From an uncultured Pelagibacteraceae bacterium (lineage in GTDB: Bacteria > Pseudomonadota > Alphaproteobacteria > Pelagibacterales > Pelagibacteraceae): a stretch of DNA of 64,000 nucleotides. Positions 1 to 8,632 of this stretch are shown piece after piece (the first letter of the stretch is position 1; every line of letters starts with the position of its first letter). The translations under genes were made by a program, and so were the position numbers. The notes below the pieces were generated by a model that saw only the letters and a list, made by a program, of their open reading frames with translations, made no database searches and had not been told where the DNA came from. The stretch lies in contig CACKGF010000001.1 in assembly GCA_902599625.1 (NCBI GenBank), forward strand, positions 248,001 through 312,000, read 5' to 3'.

Positions 1-131
1 ATAAAATAAAATTTGTATTCAATATTTTTTGAATTAAACCATTGAATGAGATCAATAATTCCAGTTAACGTGATATGAGAAATATTACCCTCATATAAAG
101 GCATACCAATAAATATTTTTTTTTTACTCAT
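1..131 (-). CDS. N-terminal fragment of a probable glycosyltransferase-like protein (cut by window edge)
   Basis: A reverse-strand frame opens with ATG at 131-129 and stays open for 43 codons to the left edge, so only the N-terminus is visible. After a lysine run it reads a hydrophobic beta-strand followed by GMPLYEGNISH. This pattern (strand, G-M-P-x-Y, small residues) resembles the start of GT-A-fold family 2-like glycosyltransferases. The neighbouring envelope-sugar gene at 2756 would fit that, but the fragment is too short for a firm assignment. It lies just downstream of tRNA-Leu on the same strand. Confidence 0.45.
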   Translation of the reverse strand, partial: MSKKKIFIGMPLYEGNISHITLTGIIDLIQWFNSKNIEYKFYF

Positions 132-144
132 TTATTATTTTCTA

Positions 145-230
145 TGGTGCCCTCGGCCAGACTCGAACTGGCACTCCCAAAAGGGCAAGGATTTTAAGTC
201 CTTTGTGTCTACCAATTTCACCACGAGGGC
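145..230 (-). tRNA. tRNA-Leu (anticodon UAA)
   Basis: The reverse strand folds as an 86-nt class II (long variable arm) tRNA including an encoded CCA end at 147-145. The acceptor strand GCCCTCG pairs with CGAGGGC, a D-arm GGTAGACAC segment follows, the anticodon stem is AAGGA/TCCTT with loop CTTAAAA (anticodon TAA), and the T-loop is GTTCGAGTC. The long variable arm and the anticodon together identify tRNA-Leu(UAA). It sits 14 bases upstream of the cut-off gene at the left edge. Confidence 0.96.
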
Positions 231-320
231 ATCTACTATTTTTATAAGCATATATTCTAATATTTATAATTGAACAAGATGAATAAGTAAATTTTTTTAA
301 TTTATCTCTTTATAAATAAG

Positions 321-2726
321 TTATCTGATTAATCTAAATTTACTTGAAGAAAGATAAGCCATGAAATAAAAAAATATAGCTAGTAAGTATAAAAATTTAA
401 AGCCAAAATACATTGAATTATATTCTAGCAATCCACCAACAATCGCGCCTAATATATTGCACGATAATGCGTTAGCAGTAGATCCGTATCTTACTAGCTC
501 CCTTGAAAAAGCTAATCCTGAAAAAAAAACTGGGAATGTTAAAACTATTGGAATTAAAAATTTTAAGAGAATAATTGGATAATTGTAAAAATTTATAAAT
601 GTCACAGAATAACTTAATAAAAGTGAAAAAATTAGAAAAAAGTATATTTGATTTATGCTTATTTTAATGCCTTTAATAATGAATAAATTAGCCAAGTACG
701 CCATAGTTAAAATAGCTAATATTACAATACTAACTACAAACCATGTGCTCCCATAAATCTTTGCAAGTTCAGTAATACCTTTTGTTTCCATTAACATAAA
801 ACCAACACCAAGAAAAAAACTTGGGTAAGAAAATTTGCTTAATCTCATTTTTGTTAAATTTTTTAAAAAAAACCAAGATATAAAAAAAATTATTGAAATC
901 AAAACAACATAAGAAACTGGATAAATTCTATAGGACATATAAAAAAACGGCCAATCATCTGTTGAAACATCAACATTTTTATAAAGTTTTGTGTCTTTAA
1001 ATAAATTCGTTTCAATAAAATTTGATTCTGATAAGTCTAAAGGGAGGTCTTTATTAGATACAACAAATGAATAAATGCCTTCAACAAATTTTTTATTACC
1101 TGTTTTATAATTTCTTGTCAAAATTTTGGGCTCGTTTTCAAAATTCATTTTAAGCATTTTATAGATTTTATTACCCATTTGCTCTGTTGAAACTGCAAAG
1201 CTTAAAAACATAACACCATTTTCTTTTAATTTTTTCTTAGCTTCATAAAAGGACTCTACGGTATAAACATAGCTATCAAGTCTGACTCCTCCTTTTGATG
1301 ATAGGTTGGCATGAGAGTCTAAAACACTATAAACAATTAAATCATATTTCTTATCAATCTCTTTTATAAAATTTCTTGCATCATTAATGATCAAATTTAC
1401 TCTAGAATTATTGTATGGATCTTCAGGATGAAATTTTTCTCCTAAATTTGCTACTAATGGATCTATTTCTACTGCATCAATCTTACCTTTTGAATATCTA
1501 ATTGCAGTAGCAACATCATTACCGGTACCACTCCCAACAATTAATATATCTTCAAAATCATATTTAGTAGACGTAAAAGGAATAATATAAAACTTATGCC
1601 ATGATGAGTTCTTTTTTTGATTAACTTCATTAGATAAATCTATTGGTGTCTGTAACCAAATATTATTTGATTGAACAGTTATCGGTGTGAGTTGATTGTT
1701 ATTAAACTTAACAGAAACATTTTGATAAGGTGAATGTAGATCCATTTTGCTGGTATCATTAAATAAATTTAAACTTAAAATTAAAACTACAAATGTAAAA
1801 CAACTAAATTTAATATTTAATTTAAGGTTAAATTGGAAAAAAATTAGAATTGAAAATGAAATTACTAACCATATTGTTGGCCCTGTCCAAAGAAATGAAA
1901 GTATTGTGAACAAACAAATTCCTGCAATGGCACCTATTAAATCATAACTGTATGCTTTTAAAGGATCGGTGTTTAACATCAATCTTGCCACTAGATGACC
2001 CAAAGGAATAAAAGCCACAGCATTAAATAAAAATATTACTGAAATAAAAAAATAAATAATTATTACATGCAAAGTGCCTGCAGCTATTGATTGTCCCATA
2101 TTCCATATTTCTGAAACAGGATTCTGAAAAAAAAGAGTTACCGGAGTATCTCTAAGTATGTACATAAACGAAACTTGAAGAGCAACTAATGGAAATGTCC
2201 AGTTTAAAGAATATAGTCTTACCTTTGAAAAAGAATAACCAATACCCAAGCCCAAGAAGCAAGATAACAGACTTAAATTTTTGAAGTATGCAAATAATTG
2301 AAAATATGAGGAATGGATTCTAATGATTGCTAATTCAAGAAATAAACCCAATCCCGCTGCAAGAGCAATTAAAATATATATATTACTTTTAAGAAACTCA
2401 GGTTTAAATTCATTTAAATTAAAAAAGTCATAGAACTTGTTAGAAAAAATAATTTTTTTTGAATTTAACAAAAAGAAAATCATTAAGAGAAAGAAGAATA
2501 GACCAATCATTACCTTAAAATATTGATCGTCTAAAGAAAATATTAATTCTTTAATACGAACTCCCGACTCTGATTTTATAACTGACAATAAGATACTATC
2601 GAAACCGTTGTTATATAGTGTTAGAAAAGGTTGTCCTGCAGATAAAACATAACTAACAATAACAATAGAAAAAAAAATTAATGTTAGGTGTATAAATTTT
2701 TTTTTAATCTTTGAATTTTTAAACAT
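321..2726 (-). CDS. Polytopic membrane protein with a spermidine-synthase-like Rossmann domain
   Basis: This 801-residue protein has three parts. About residues 1-330 contain many hydrophobic helices. A soluble central domain has a SAM/dcSAM-binding glycine loop (VGSGTGND, near residues 397-404) and an acidic strand end VEID near 420, followed by an IVYSVLDSH segment. The C-terminus from about 605 is again multi-helical. This matches the family of membrane proteins annotated as spermidine-synthase-like. The catalytic loop differs from true SpeE (GGGDGG is GSGTGND here), and a complete SpeD-SpeE enzyme is encoded at 47575-48615, so a role in ordinary spermidine synthesis is unlikely. The substrate is unknown. 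It is divergent from the glycosyltransferase at 2756, with 29 bases between them. Confidence 0.7.
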   Translation of the reverse strand: MFKNSKIKKKFIHLTLIFFSIVIVSYVLSAGQPFLTLYNNGFDSILLSVIKSESGVRIKELIFSLDDQYFKVMIGLFFFLLMIFFLLNSKKIIFSNKFYDFFNLNEFKPEFLKSNIYILIALAAGLGLFLELAIIRIHSSYFQLFAYFKNLSLLSCFLGLGIGYSFSKVRLYSLNWTFPLVALQVSFMYILRDTPVTLFFQNPVSEIWNMGQSIAAGTLHVIIIYFFISVIFLFNAVAFIPLGHLVARLMLNTDPLKAYSYDLIGAIAGICLFTILSFLWTGPTIWLVISFSILIFFQFNLKLNIKFSCFTFVVLILSLNLFNDTSKMDLHSPYQNVSVKFNNNQLTPITVQSNNIWLQTPIDLSNEVNQKKNSSWHKFYIIPFTSTKYDFEDILIVGSGTGNDVATAIRYSKGKIDAVEIDPLVANLGEKFHPEDPYNNSRVNLIINDARNFIKEIDKKYDLIVYSVLDSHANLSSKGGVRLDSYVYTVESFYEAKKKLKENGVMFLSFAVSTEQMGNKIYKMLKMNFENEPKILTRNYKTGNKKFVEGIYSFVVSNKDLPLDLSESNFIETNLFKDTKLYKNVDVSTDDWPFFYMSYRIYPVSYVVLISIIFFISWFFLKNLTKMRLSKFSYPSFFLGVGFMLMETKGITELAKIYGSTWFVVSIVILAILTMAYLANLFIIKGIKISINQIYFFLIFSLLLSYSVTFINFYNYPIILLKFLIPIVLTFPVFFSGLAFSRELVRYGSTANALSCNILGAIVGGLLEYNSMYFGFKFLYLLAIFFYFMAYLSSSKFRLIR

Positions 2727-2755
2727 TTGAGTTAGCTTAATACATTATTTTTATT

Positions 2756-3715
2756 ATGGCGGCAATTATTTCAGGAAAGTTAATTAAATTAGGAACGGCT
2801 CAAAATGCTGTGGGCGGGACTGAATTGCTCGCTGAAAGATTATTAAAAGGCACAAAAAAAGAACTCTTTAAAGACACAAATATTATATTTAACAGACCTG
2901 AGTTATATGAAAATTATTTGGCTAAAGGTAAGAATATTTTTAATTTTCATGATTTACCTAATGACAGAATGTATAAAGAGCTCTTCGAAAGCGAAATGAT
3001 TAATAAATTTTCACATTTCGTTTTTAATAGTGATTATCAGAAAGAAGAGTTTTTGAAAAAATTTAATTTTAAAGGAAAAAATATTTCAGTTATAAAAAAT
3101 TCTATTAATCCAATACAAATTAAACACAAAAGATACGATGGAAAGGTAAATTTAATTTATCATACTACACCACACCGAGGTTTAGAGCTCCTATCCCATT
3201 GTTTTCCAATGATACTTGCTGAAAATAAGAACGTTTATTTAAATATTTTTTCTAGTCTAAAAATTTATGGTTGGGATAAGAAAGATAAAGTATTTGATCC
3301 TCTTTATAAAAAATTAAAAAATATGAAAAACGTAAAATATTCATCAAATGTTTCTAACGAAGAAATAAGAACTGAGCTGTTAAATTCCCATATTTTTGCT
3401 TACCCTAATATTTGGCCTGAGTCCTCTTGTTTATCAGCTATTGAAGCCATGAGTGCTAAAAATTTATTAGTTCTTCCAAACCTTGCGGCTCTTAAAGAAA
3501 CTGCCAGCAAAAGTAAATTTTTGTACAATTTTACACATAATATTTCGGAGCACATTAATACTTTTCAAAAACAATTATCTCTTGCAATTCAATATGTCCA
3601 AAAACAATCAGATGATTACACCTCTCATATAAATGAATTAAAGATATACGCTGATAAAAACCATAACTTGAAAGAATATTTAAAAAAGTGGGAAAAGGTT
3701 CTTTCTAATAAGTAA
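2756..3715 (+). CDS. Glycosyltransferase (GT4-like, GT-B fold)
   Basis: A 319-residue cytoplasmic protein with a short N-terminal donor-independent half (AVGGTELLAERL near residue 20) and a C-terminal half with the typical retaining-transferase segment, in which WPESSCLSAIEAMS near residue 222 corresponds to the E-x7-E motif of family 4. It probably transfers a sugar to an envelope polysaccharide or LPS. It is a little shorter than common GT4 enzymes (about 350-400). It is divergent from the membrane protein at 321-2726 and ends three bases before the convergent azlD. The specific sugar cannot be inferred. Confidence 0.75.
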   Translation: MAAIISGKLIKLGTAQNAVGGTELLAERLLKGTKKELFKDTNIIFNRPELYENYLAKGKNIFNFHDLPNDRMYKELFESEMINKFSHFVFNSDYQKEEFLKKFNFKGKNISVIKNSINPIQIKHKRYDGKVNLIYHTTPHRGLELLSHCFPMILAENKNVYLNIFSSLKIYGWDKKDKVFDPLYKKLKNMKNVKYSSNVSNEEIRTELLNSHIFAYPNIWPESSCLSAIEAMSAKNLLVLPNLAALKETASKSKFLYNFTHNISEHINTFQKQLSLAIQYVQKQSDDYTSHINELKIYADKNHNLKEYLKKWEKVLSNK

Positions 3716-3718
3716 TTT

Positions 3719-4030
3719 CTATAAAACAAATATCAGTAACCAATAAGAAGCTAATCCTGAGATAATAGTGAGGATTACATTTCTTGAAAAGTAGCCCACA
3801 GTTATTGCTGTGAGAGCGCCATAAATTTTAGGGTCTAAAATAGTAACTAAACTTCCATAATCATCTAAAAGTACACCCGGAAATATTATTGATGGAAAAA
3901 CAACTGAGGGTACATAATTCAGAATTTTTCTAAAATTTTCGCTAAAAATATCTTTATCTATTAATGTAATCATTCCCATCCTTGTAAAATAAGTTATTAA
4001 TCCTGCAATAAATATCGAAGTCCAAGTCAT
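3719..4030 (-). CDS. azlD: AzlD-family branched-chain amino acid export subunit
   Basis: A 103-residue hydrophobic protein with about four membrane helices, beginning with a T-W-x-x-I segment followed by YFTRMG, as in the AzlD family. AzlD is the small partner of AzlC in a two-subunit exporter for branched-chain amino acids (and, in other bacteria, azaleucine). Its start overlaps the end of azlC by four bases (4027-4030), which indicates translational coupling. Substrate specificity is inferred from the family only. Confidence 0.85.
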   Translation of the reverse strand: MTWTSIFIAGLITYFTRMGMITLIDKDIFSENFRKILNYVPSVVFPSIIFPGVLLDDYGSLVTILDPKIYGALTAITVGYFSRNVILTIISGLASYWLLIFVL

Positions 4031-4713
4031 TTTTTTATTTTTAATATTAAATAAGCTGCAAATAAACCAATTAGAGGTGATATTAAAATGTAGGATTTAA
4101 ATGGTGCGTTATAAAAAAAAGTTGCAGATAAACCGGAAACAATCATTACAATTAAATGATCCAATTTTCTCAATTCATTTATAATAATTGCTATGAAGGT
4201 TAATGGTATTGCAAATTTTAATCCTAATTCGTCGGGAACAATTGATCCAAGAAATATTCCTATAATTGTAGCAATCTGCCAACAAAACCAAAGTACAATT
4301 CCAGATCCCATCAGGTGGTAATAATTAAAATTCTGCTCACTATTTTTTTTTAAATAAATATTTGAAACTGCAAAACCTTGATCAACAATAAAATATGAAA
4401 TAAAAAGTTTTTTAATTAATGATAACTTATCCAAATACTCTGATAAAACAGCACCATACAATAAGTGTCTCGAATTTATTACTGCAACCGAAGTGATAGC
4501 AATAAGAGATGAGGCTCCACCAGATAACAATTGTAAAAAGACAATTTGTGACGCACCACCAAATATAATTAATGATGTAGCATAAGTCATTATTGGATCA
4601 AAACCTAATTCAATACCAATAGCTCCAAATATAATTCCAAACGGTACCACTGAAAGCAAATGTGGGGCCACATCAAAAAAACCTAATTTAAAGATTTGAA
4701 GCTTTGATAACAT
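4027..4713 (-). CDS. azlC: AzlC-family branched-chain amino acid exporter
   Basis: A 228-residue inner-membrane protein with the AzlC N-terminal pattern (VVPFGIIFGAIG near residue 22), then IIFGGASQIVFLQL near 50 and VINSRHLLYGA near 78. All are conserved AzlC landmarks. It forms a transporter with AzlD, encoded next with a four-base overlap. It lies one base downstream of the gamma-glutamylcyclotransferase-like gene on the same strand, so the three or four reverse genes here are probably one transcript. Length is normal for the family. Confidence 0.87.
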   Translation of the reverse strand: MLSKLQIFKLGFFDVAPHLLSVVPFGIIFGAIGIELGFDPIMTYATSLIIFGGASQIVFLQLLSGGASSLIAITSVAVINSRHLLYGAVLSEYLDKLSLIKKLFISYFIVDQGFAVSNIYLKKNSEQNFNYYHLMGSGIVLWFCWQIATIIGIFLGSIVPDELGLKFAIPLTFIAIIINELRKLDHLIVMIVSGLSATFFYNAPFKSYILISPLIGLFAAYLILKIKK

Positions 4714-4714
4714 T

Positions 4715-5116
4715 TCAACCCTTTAAGGCTTCAATTAAAAAATTAGTGTCTAAACCACAGTCTTTATAACCTTGTTTTATGATATTTAAATATCTTGTAC
4801 TTGGATACTTAAAAGGAGTTTTTTTATCCATTGAGTATGCCATTACATCCCTGCTCTCATATTTGAAAAATATTTTTTTGTAAAGAATAGGAAAGTCCTC
4901 GTATTTATCTAGACAAGATTCATCTTTGGCTGTAATTTCATACAGGGCACCTTGCACACAAGATCCCTTTTTGTATTCAATATCTGCTACACACAATTCG
5001 CTTCTAAAAGTTAATCGATAATCTTGAAGAATATATTTTTTTAAATATTTACAACCAGAACATCTTCTTTTCATCTGTTCTTTATGAAGGTTACTACCAT
5101 AGGCAAAATATAACAT
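4715..5116 (-). CDS. Gamma-glutamylcyclotransferase-like (AIG2/GGCT fold) protein
   Basis: A 133-residue protein opening with YFAYGSNLHKEQM, the substrate-binding Y-G-S-N loop of the gamma-glutamylcyclotransferase superfamily. It continues with YEITAKDESCLDKYED, which carries the conserved acidic residue of the active site near residues 70-74. Members cleave gamma-glutamyl amino acids or amines to 5-oxoproline, but the exact substrate varies within the family. The ATG at 5116 shares one base with the stop codon of the upstream CinA-like gene. Confidence 0.78.
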   Translation of the reverse strand: MLYFAYGSNLHKEQMKRRCSGCKYLKKYILQDYRLTFRSELCVADIEYKKGSCVQGALYEITAKDESCLDKYEDFPILYKKIFFKYESRDVMAYSMDKKTPFKYPSTRYLNIIKQGYKDCGLDTNFLIEALKG

Positions 5117-5868
5117 TATACCTCGTTTACTATTTGAATATTTTGTTCTGCAACAAATTTTAAAATTTCACTGTTACAAGTATCAATTTTAGCTTTATCA
5201 GTAGATCTTACAACAATCGAAACACCTAGTCTTCCTGCACGAAAAAATGGATAACTTCCAATTTCAACATCTTGATTATTGTTCTGAACTTGTGTTAAAG
5301 ATTTTGCAATTTCACTTTCCACAGTTCTTAGGTTTATTGTGTGACTTAAAATTGGTGCACCACCTGTAATCAAATGATCTAAACCACCAAGCATTGACTT
5401 TAAAATAGAGGGAACTCCTGGAAGAGAAAAAACATTTTCAACATAAAATCCTGGTGCTCCACTGGTTGGATTTAATATTAGTTTAGCAGTCACAGGCATC
5501 ATAGCCATTTTTTTTCTACCTTCACTAAATTCACTTGGTTTATAATATTTTTCTAAAATCGAAAGAGCATCTTTATGATAACCATATTTTATATTAAATG
5601 CTTTTGATACTGATGCTGCCGTAATATCATCATGTGTTGGACCTATTCCCCCTGTTGTAAAAACGTATGAAAACTTATTTTTAAAAATATTTATTGTTTC
5701 AATAATATCTTTTTCAACATCTGGTATAATTCTTACTTCCTTTACTTGAACACCTAAAGAGTTCAGCCATAGTGATAAGGTGCTTGTATTAATATCTTTA
5801 GTTCTTCCAGAAAGGACTTCATTTCCAATTATGATTATGCCTGCATTTATTTCTTTTTTATTTTTCAT
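5116..5868 (-). CDS. CinA N-terminal / MoaB-like molybdopterin-binding-domain protein
   Basis: A 250-residue protein with the MoCF (MogA/MoaB/CinA N-terminal) fold. It shows IIIGNEVLSGRTKDINT near the start, FTTGGIGPTHDDIT near residue 70, and SGAPGFYVENVFSLPGVP near 135. It lacks the C-terminal nicotinamide-nucleotide amidase domain of full-length CinA (usually about 400 residues). The frame is open to 6057, but that extension would run across the divergent sfsA, and homology starts at the ATG at 5868, so I chose that start. A nucleotide-repair pyrophosphatase role is possible but unproven. Confidence 0.8.
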   Translation of the reverse strand: MKNKKEINAGIIIIGNEVLSGRTKDINTSTLSLWLNSLGVQVKEVRIIPDVEKDIIETINIFKNKFSYVFTTGGIGPTHDDITAASVSKAFNIKYGYHKDALSILEKYYKPSEFSEGRKKMAMMPVTAKLILNPTSGAPGFYVENVFSLPGVPSILKSMLGGLDHLITGGAPILSHTINLRTVESEIAKSLTQVQNNNQDVEIGSYPFFRAGRLGVSIVVRSTDKAKIDTCNSEILKFVAEQNIQIVNEV

Positions 5869-5890
5869 ATACAAATATAAATTTATAAAT

Positions 5891-6577
5891 ATGAAATTTA
5901 CCAATACTTTAATCAAAGGCAAACTTATCAAGCGGTATAAAAGATTTTTTGTTGATATCAAAGTAAATAATTCAAAGATTACTGCGCACTGTCCTAACAC
6001 TGGATCTATGATGGGTCTTTTAGAACCAGGAAATACGGTCTTTGTTTCCAAAAACAATGATCCAAAAAGAAAACTTAAATTTACATTGGAAATGATAAAA
6101 TCTAATAATCACATGGTTGGTGTAAATACTCATAGGGCAAACAAAATAGTATTAGATGGACTTAACAAAAAATTAATTAAAGAATTGAAAAATGTTAAAG
6201 AAATTAAACCAGAATTTAAATACTCAGATGATACTAGATTTGATTTCTTATGTGATAAAAATTTACTCGAAGTAAAAAATGTAACTCTTTTAAGGAATAA
6301 AGATTTTGCAGAATTTCCAGATGCCATAACTTCTAGAGGCTCAAAACATTTAATTAAATTAGCTGAATCAATAAAAAAAGGCTTTAAGCCGTTTGTCTTA
6401 TTTTTAACTCAAATTGAGGGTATAAATAAATTTAAAATAGCTAAAGACATCGATGCTGAATATTATAAGAATTATTTAAAAGTTAAAAAAGATGGTGTTA
6501 AGTTTTTAGCTTATAGATGTAAATTAAACGAAAAAGAAATCAGAATAGAAAAAAAAATAGATATTATTGATGAGTAA
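5891..6577 (+). CDS. sfsA: SfsA family DNA/RNA nuclease-like protein
   Basis: A 228-residue protein whose TLIKGKLIKRYKRFFVDIK start, HCPNTGSMMGLLEPG near residue 38 and RFDFL followed by LLEVKNVTL near 117 are SfsA hallmarks. The latter resembles a PD-(D/E)xK nuclease core. SfsA was named for sugar fermentation stimulation in E. coli, but its fold suggests a nucleic-acid role. The longest frame starts at 5780 inside the divergent cinA-like gene. The ATG at 5891 matches the family start and leaves a 22-base divergent gap. It overlaps map by eight bases. Confidence 0.88.
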   Translation: MKFTNTLIKGKLIKRYKRFFVDIKVNNSKITAHCPNTGSMMGLLEPGNTVFVSKNNDPKRKLKFTLEMIKSNNHMVGVNTHRANKIVLDGLNKKLIKELKNVKEIKPEFKYSDDTRFDFLCDKNLLEVKNVTLLRNKDFAEFPDAITSRGSKHLIKLAESIKKGFKPFVLFLTQIEGINKFKIAKDIDAEYYKNYLKVKKDGVKFLAYRCKLNEKEIRIEKKIDIIDE

Positions 6578-7340
6578 CTATTTGGAAAAATTTGAAAAAA
6601 TGAGAGTTGCTGGTTCTTTGGCATCTAAAACTTTAGACATGATTACAGATTATGTAAAAGAAGGAACAGCAACAAATCATATTGATAAACTTTGTTATGA
6701 ATTTATAAGAGATAACGGTGGATATTCTGCCCCTCAATTCTATAGGGGATTTAAAAAATCAATTTGCACTTCGCTTAATCATGTTGTTTGTCACGGTATA
6801 CCTGGTGACAGAACACTTCAAGATGGAGATATTGTTAATATAGATGTAACTGCTGTAATTAATAATCACTACGGTGACACAAGTCGAATGTATACTATTG
6901 GTGATACCTCTGTAAAATCAAAAAAACTTATTACCGTTACTTATGAGTCTCTTAACAGAGCAATTAAGATATTAAAGCCTGGAAAAAGAATTGGTGATAT
7001 TGGTCATGAGATACAATCTTTTGTAGAAAAAAATGGTTTTTCAGTTGTGAGAGATTTTTGTGGTCACGGAATTGGAACAAATTTTCATCAAGAGCCAAAT
7101 ATTCTTCACTATGGTTCGAAAGATACTGGGGATGAATTAAAACCAGGAATGACTTTTACCATTGAGCCAATGATAAATGCTGGAAAGTATCATACTAAAG
7201 TTTTAGACGATGGTTGGACAGCAGTTACAAAAGATAAAACATTATCTGCACAATTCGAGCATACTGTTGGAATCACAGAAAATGGTTATGAAATTTTTAC
7301 AGAATCTGCTAAAGGTTATAAGGAGCCTCCTTACAATTAA
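6570..7340 (+). CDS. map: Type I methionine aminopeptidase
   Basis: This 256-residue cytosolic metalloprotease removes the initiator methionine. Visible landmarks are CHGIPGDRTLQDGDIVNIDVT, with the first metal Asp, then GDTSRMY with the second, CGHGIGTNFHQEP with the metal His, FTIEPM with a metal Glu, and SAQFEHTV with the last Glu. These form the full D-D-H-E-E set. A TTG at 6567 also opens the frame, but ATG at 6570 is preferred. It overlaps the sfsA stop and shares its last base with the purB start. Confidence 0.96.
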   Translation: MSNYLEKFEKMRVAGSLASKTLDMITDYVKEGTATNHIDKLCYEFIRDNGGYSAPQFYRGFKKSICTSLNHVVCHGIPGDRTLQDGDIVNIDVTAVINNHYGDTSRMYTIGDTSVKSKKLITVTYESLNRAIKILKPGKRIGDIGHEIQSFVEKNGFSVVRDFCGHGIGTNFHQEPNILHYGSKDTGDELKPGMTFTIEPMINAGKYHTKVLDDGWTAVTKDKTLSAQFEHTVGITENGYEIFTESAKGYKEPPYN

Positions 7341-8632
7341 TGATATCGAGATATTCAAGAAAAGAACTTACAGAAATTTGGTCAGAGGAAAATAAGTATA
7401 AAATTTGGCTTGATGTTGAAATTGCTGCAGCTCAAGCAATGGAAAAATTAAGAATTATTCCTAGAGGAGTGGCATCTGTAGTTAGGCGAAGAGGAAAAAT
7501 AAATGTCAAAAGAATTCATCAAATTGAAGGTAAAGTAAAACATGATATTATTGCTTTTCTAACTTCAATAACTGAAAAAGCGGGAATTAAAGCAAGATAT
7601 CTCCATCAAGGTATGACTTCATCAGATGTACTTGATACGAGTTTCAATATTCAATTAGTCCAATCAGGTAAAATTTTAATTAAAGATATAGATAAATTAT
7701 TATCTGTAATAAAAAAAAAGGCTTTAAAGCATAAAATGACCCCATGTATCGGAAGAAGTCACGGTATTCACGCCGAGCCAATAACATTTGGTTTAAAACT
7801 TGCAACTTATTATGAGGAATTTAAAAGAAATAAAAAAAGATTAGAGAATGCTATAGATGAAGTTTCCACATGTGCTATTTCTGGAGCAGTTGGAACTTTT
7901 GCTAATATTGATCCAAGAGTGGAAATTTTTGTATCAAAAAAGTTAAAACTTAAACCTGAACCAATATCAACACAAATTATTCCAAGGGATAGACATGCAT
8001 ATTATTTTTCTGTTTTAGGAATCATAGCTGGATCAATTGAAAGATTTGCAACAGAGATTAGACATTTACAAAGATCTGAGGTTTATGAGTTACAAGAATT
8101 TTTTTCAAAAGGCCAAAAAGGTTCCTCAGCTATGCCTCATAAAAAAAATCCGATACTAAGTGAAAATTTAACAGGACTTGCAAGACTTGTCAGGGGTAGC
8201 GTTATTCCTGCACTAGAAAATATTGCACTTTGGCATGAGCGAGATATATCTCACTCTAGCGTAGAGAGAAATATAGGTCCTGATGCTAATATTACTTTAG
8301 ATTTTGCTTTATTTAGACTTACAAATCTTGTGGATAATATGATTATTTATCCAAAAAATATGATGAAAAATCTTAATATAACTAAAGGAGTAATTTTTTC
8401 ACAAGAGATGATGTTAGAACTTACAAAAGTTGGTCTTTCAAGAGAAAAGGCTTATAAAAAAATTCAAATGCATGCAATAAATAGCTTTAATAAGAATACC
8501 AATCTGATTGAACTGATTAAAAAGGACAAATCAATCACATCACTAATTTCTGAGAAAAAAATTAACAAAGTGTTTACATATTCAAAGCATTTAAAAAATG
8601 TAAATTATATTTTTAGAAGAGTTTTTAGATAA
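7340..8632 (+). CDS. purB: Adenylosuccinate lyase
   Basis: A 430-residue cytosolic enzyme of the fumarase/aspartase superfamily. It cleaves SAICAR to AICAR and adenylosuccinate to AMP, each time releasing fumarate. Motifs include HQGMTSSDVLDTS near residue 90, GRSHGIHAEP near 138 with the catalytic His, and the superfamily signature KGSSAMPHKKNP near 256-267 on the flexible loop. It is the first gene of the compact pur block, and each junction from here to purL overlaps or abuts. Full length. Confidence 0.97.
   Translation: MISRYSRKELTEIWSEENKYKIWLDVEIAAAQAMEKLRIIPRGVASVVRRRGKINVKRIHQIEGKVKHDIIAFLTSITEKAGIKARYLHQGMTSSDVLDTSFNIQLVQSGKILIKDIDKLLSVIKKKALKHKMTPCIGRSHGIHAEPITFGLKLATYYEEFKRNKKRLENAIDEVSTCAISGAVGTFANIDPRVEIFVSKKLKLKPEPISTQIIPRDRHAYYFSVLGIIAGSIERFATEIRHLQRSEVYELQEFFSKGQKGSSAMPHKKNPILSENLTGLARLVRGSVIPALENIALWHERDISHSSVERNIGPDANITLDFALFRLTNLVDNMIIYPKNMMKNLNITKGVIFSQEMMLELTKVGLSREKAYKKIQMHAINSFNKNTNLIELIKKDKSITSLISEKKINKVFTYSKHLKNVNYIFRRVFR

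Noticed and set aside
5869-6057. N-terminal extension of the CinA-like gene to 6057
   Set aside because: The added 63 residues are antisense to the sfsA start and show no family similarity. The conserved domain begins right after ATG 5868.
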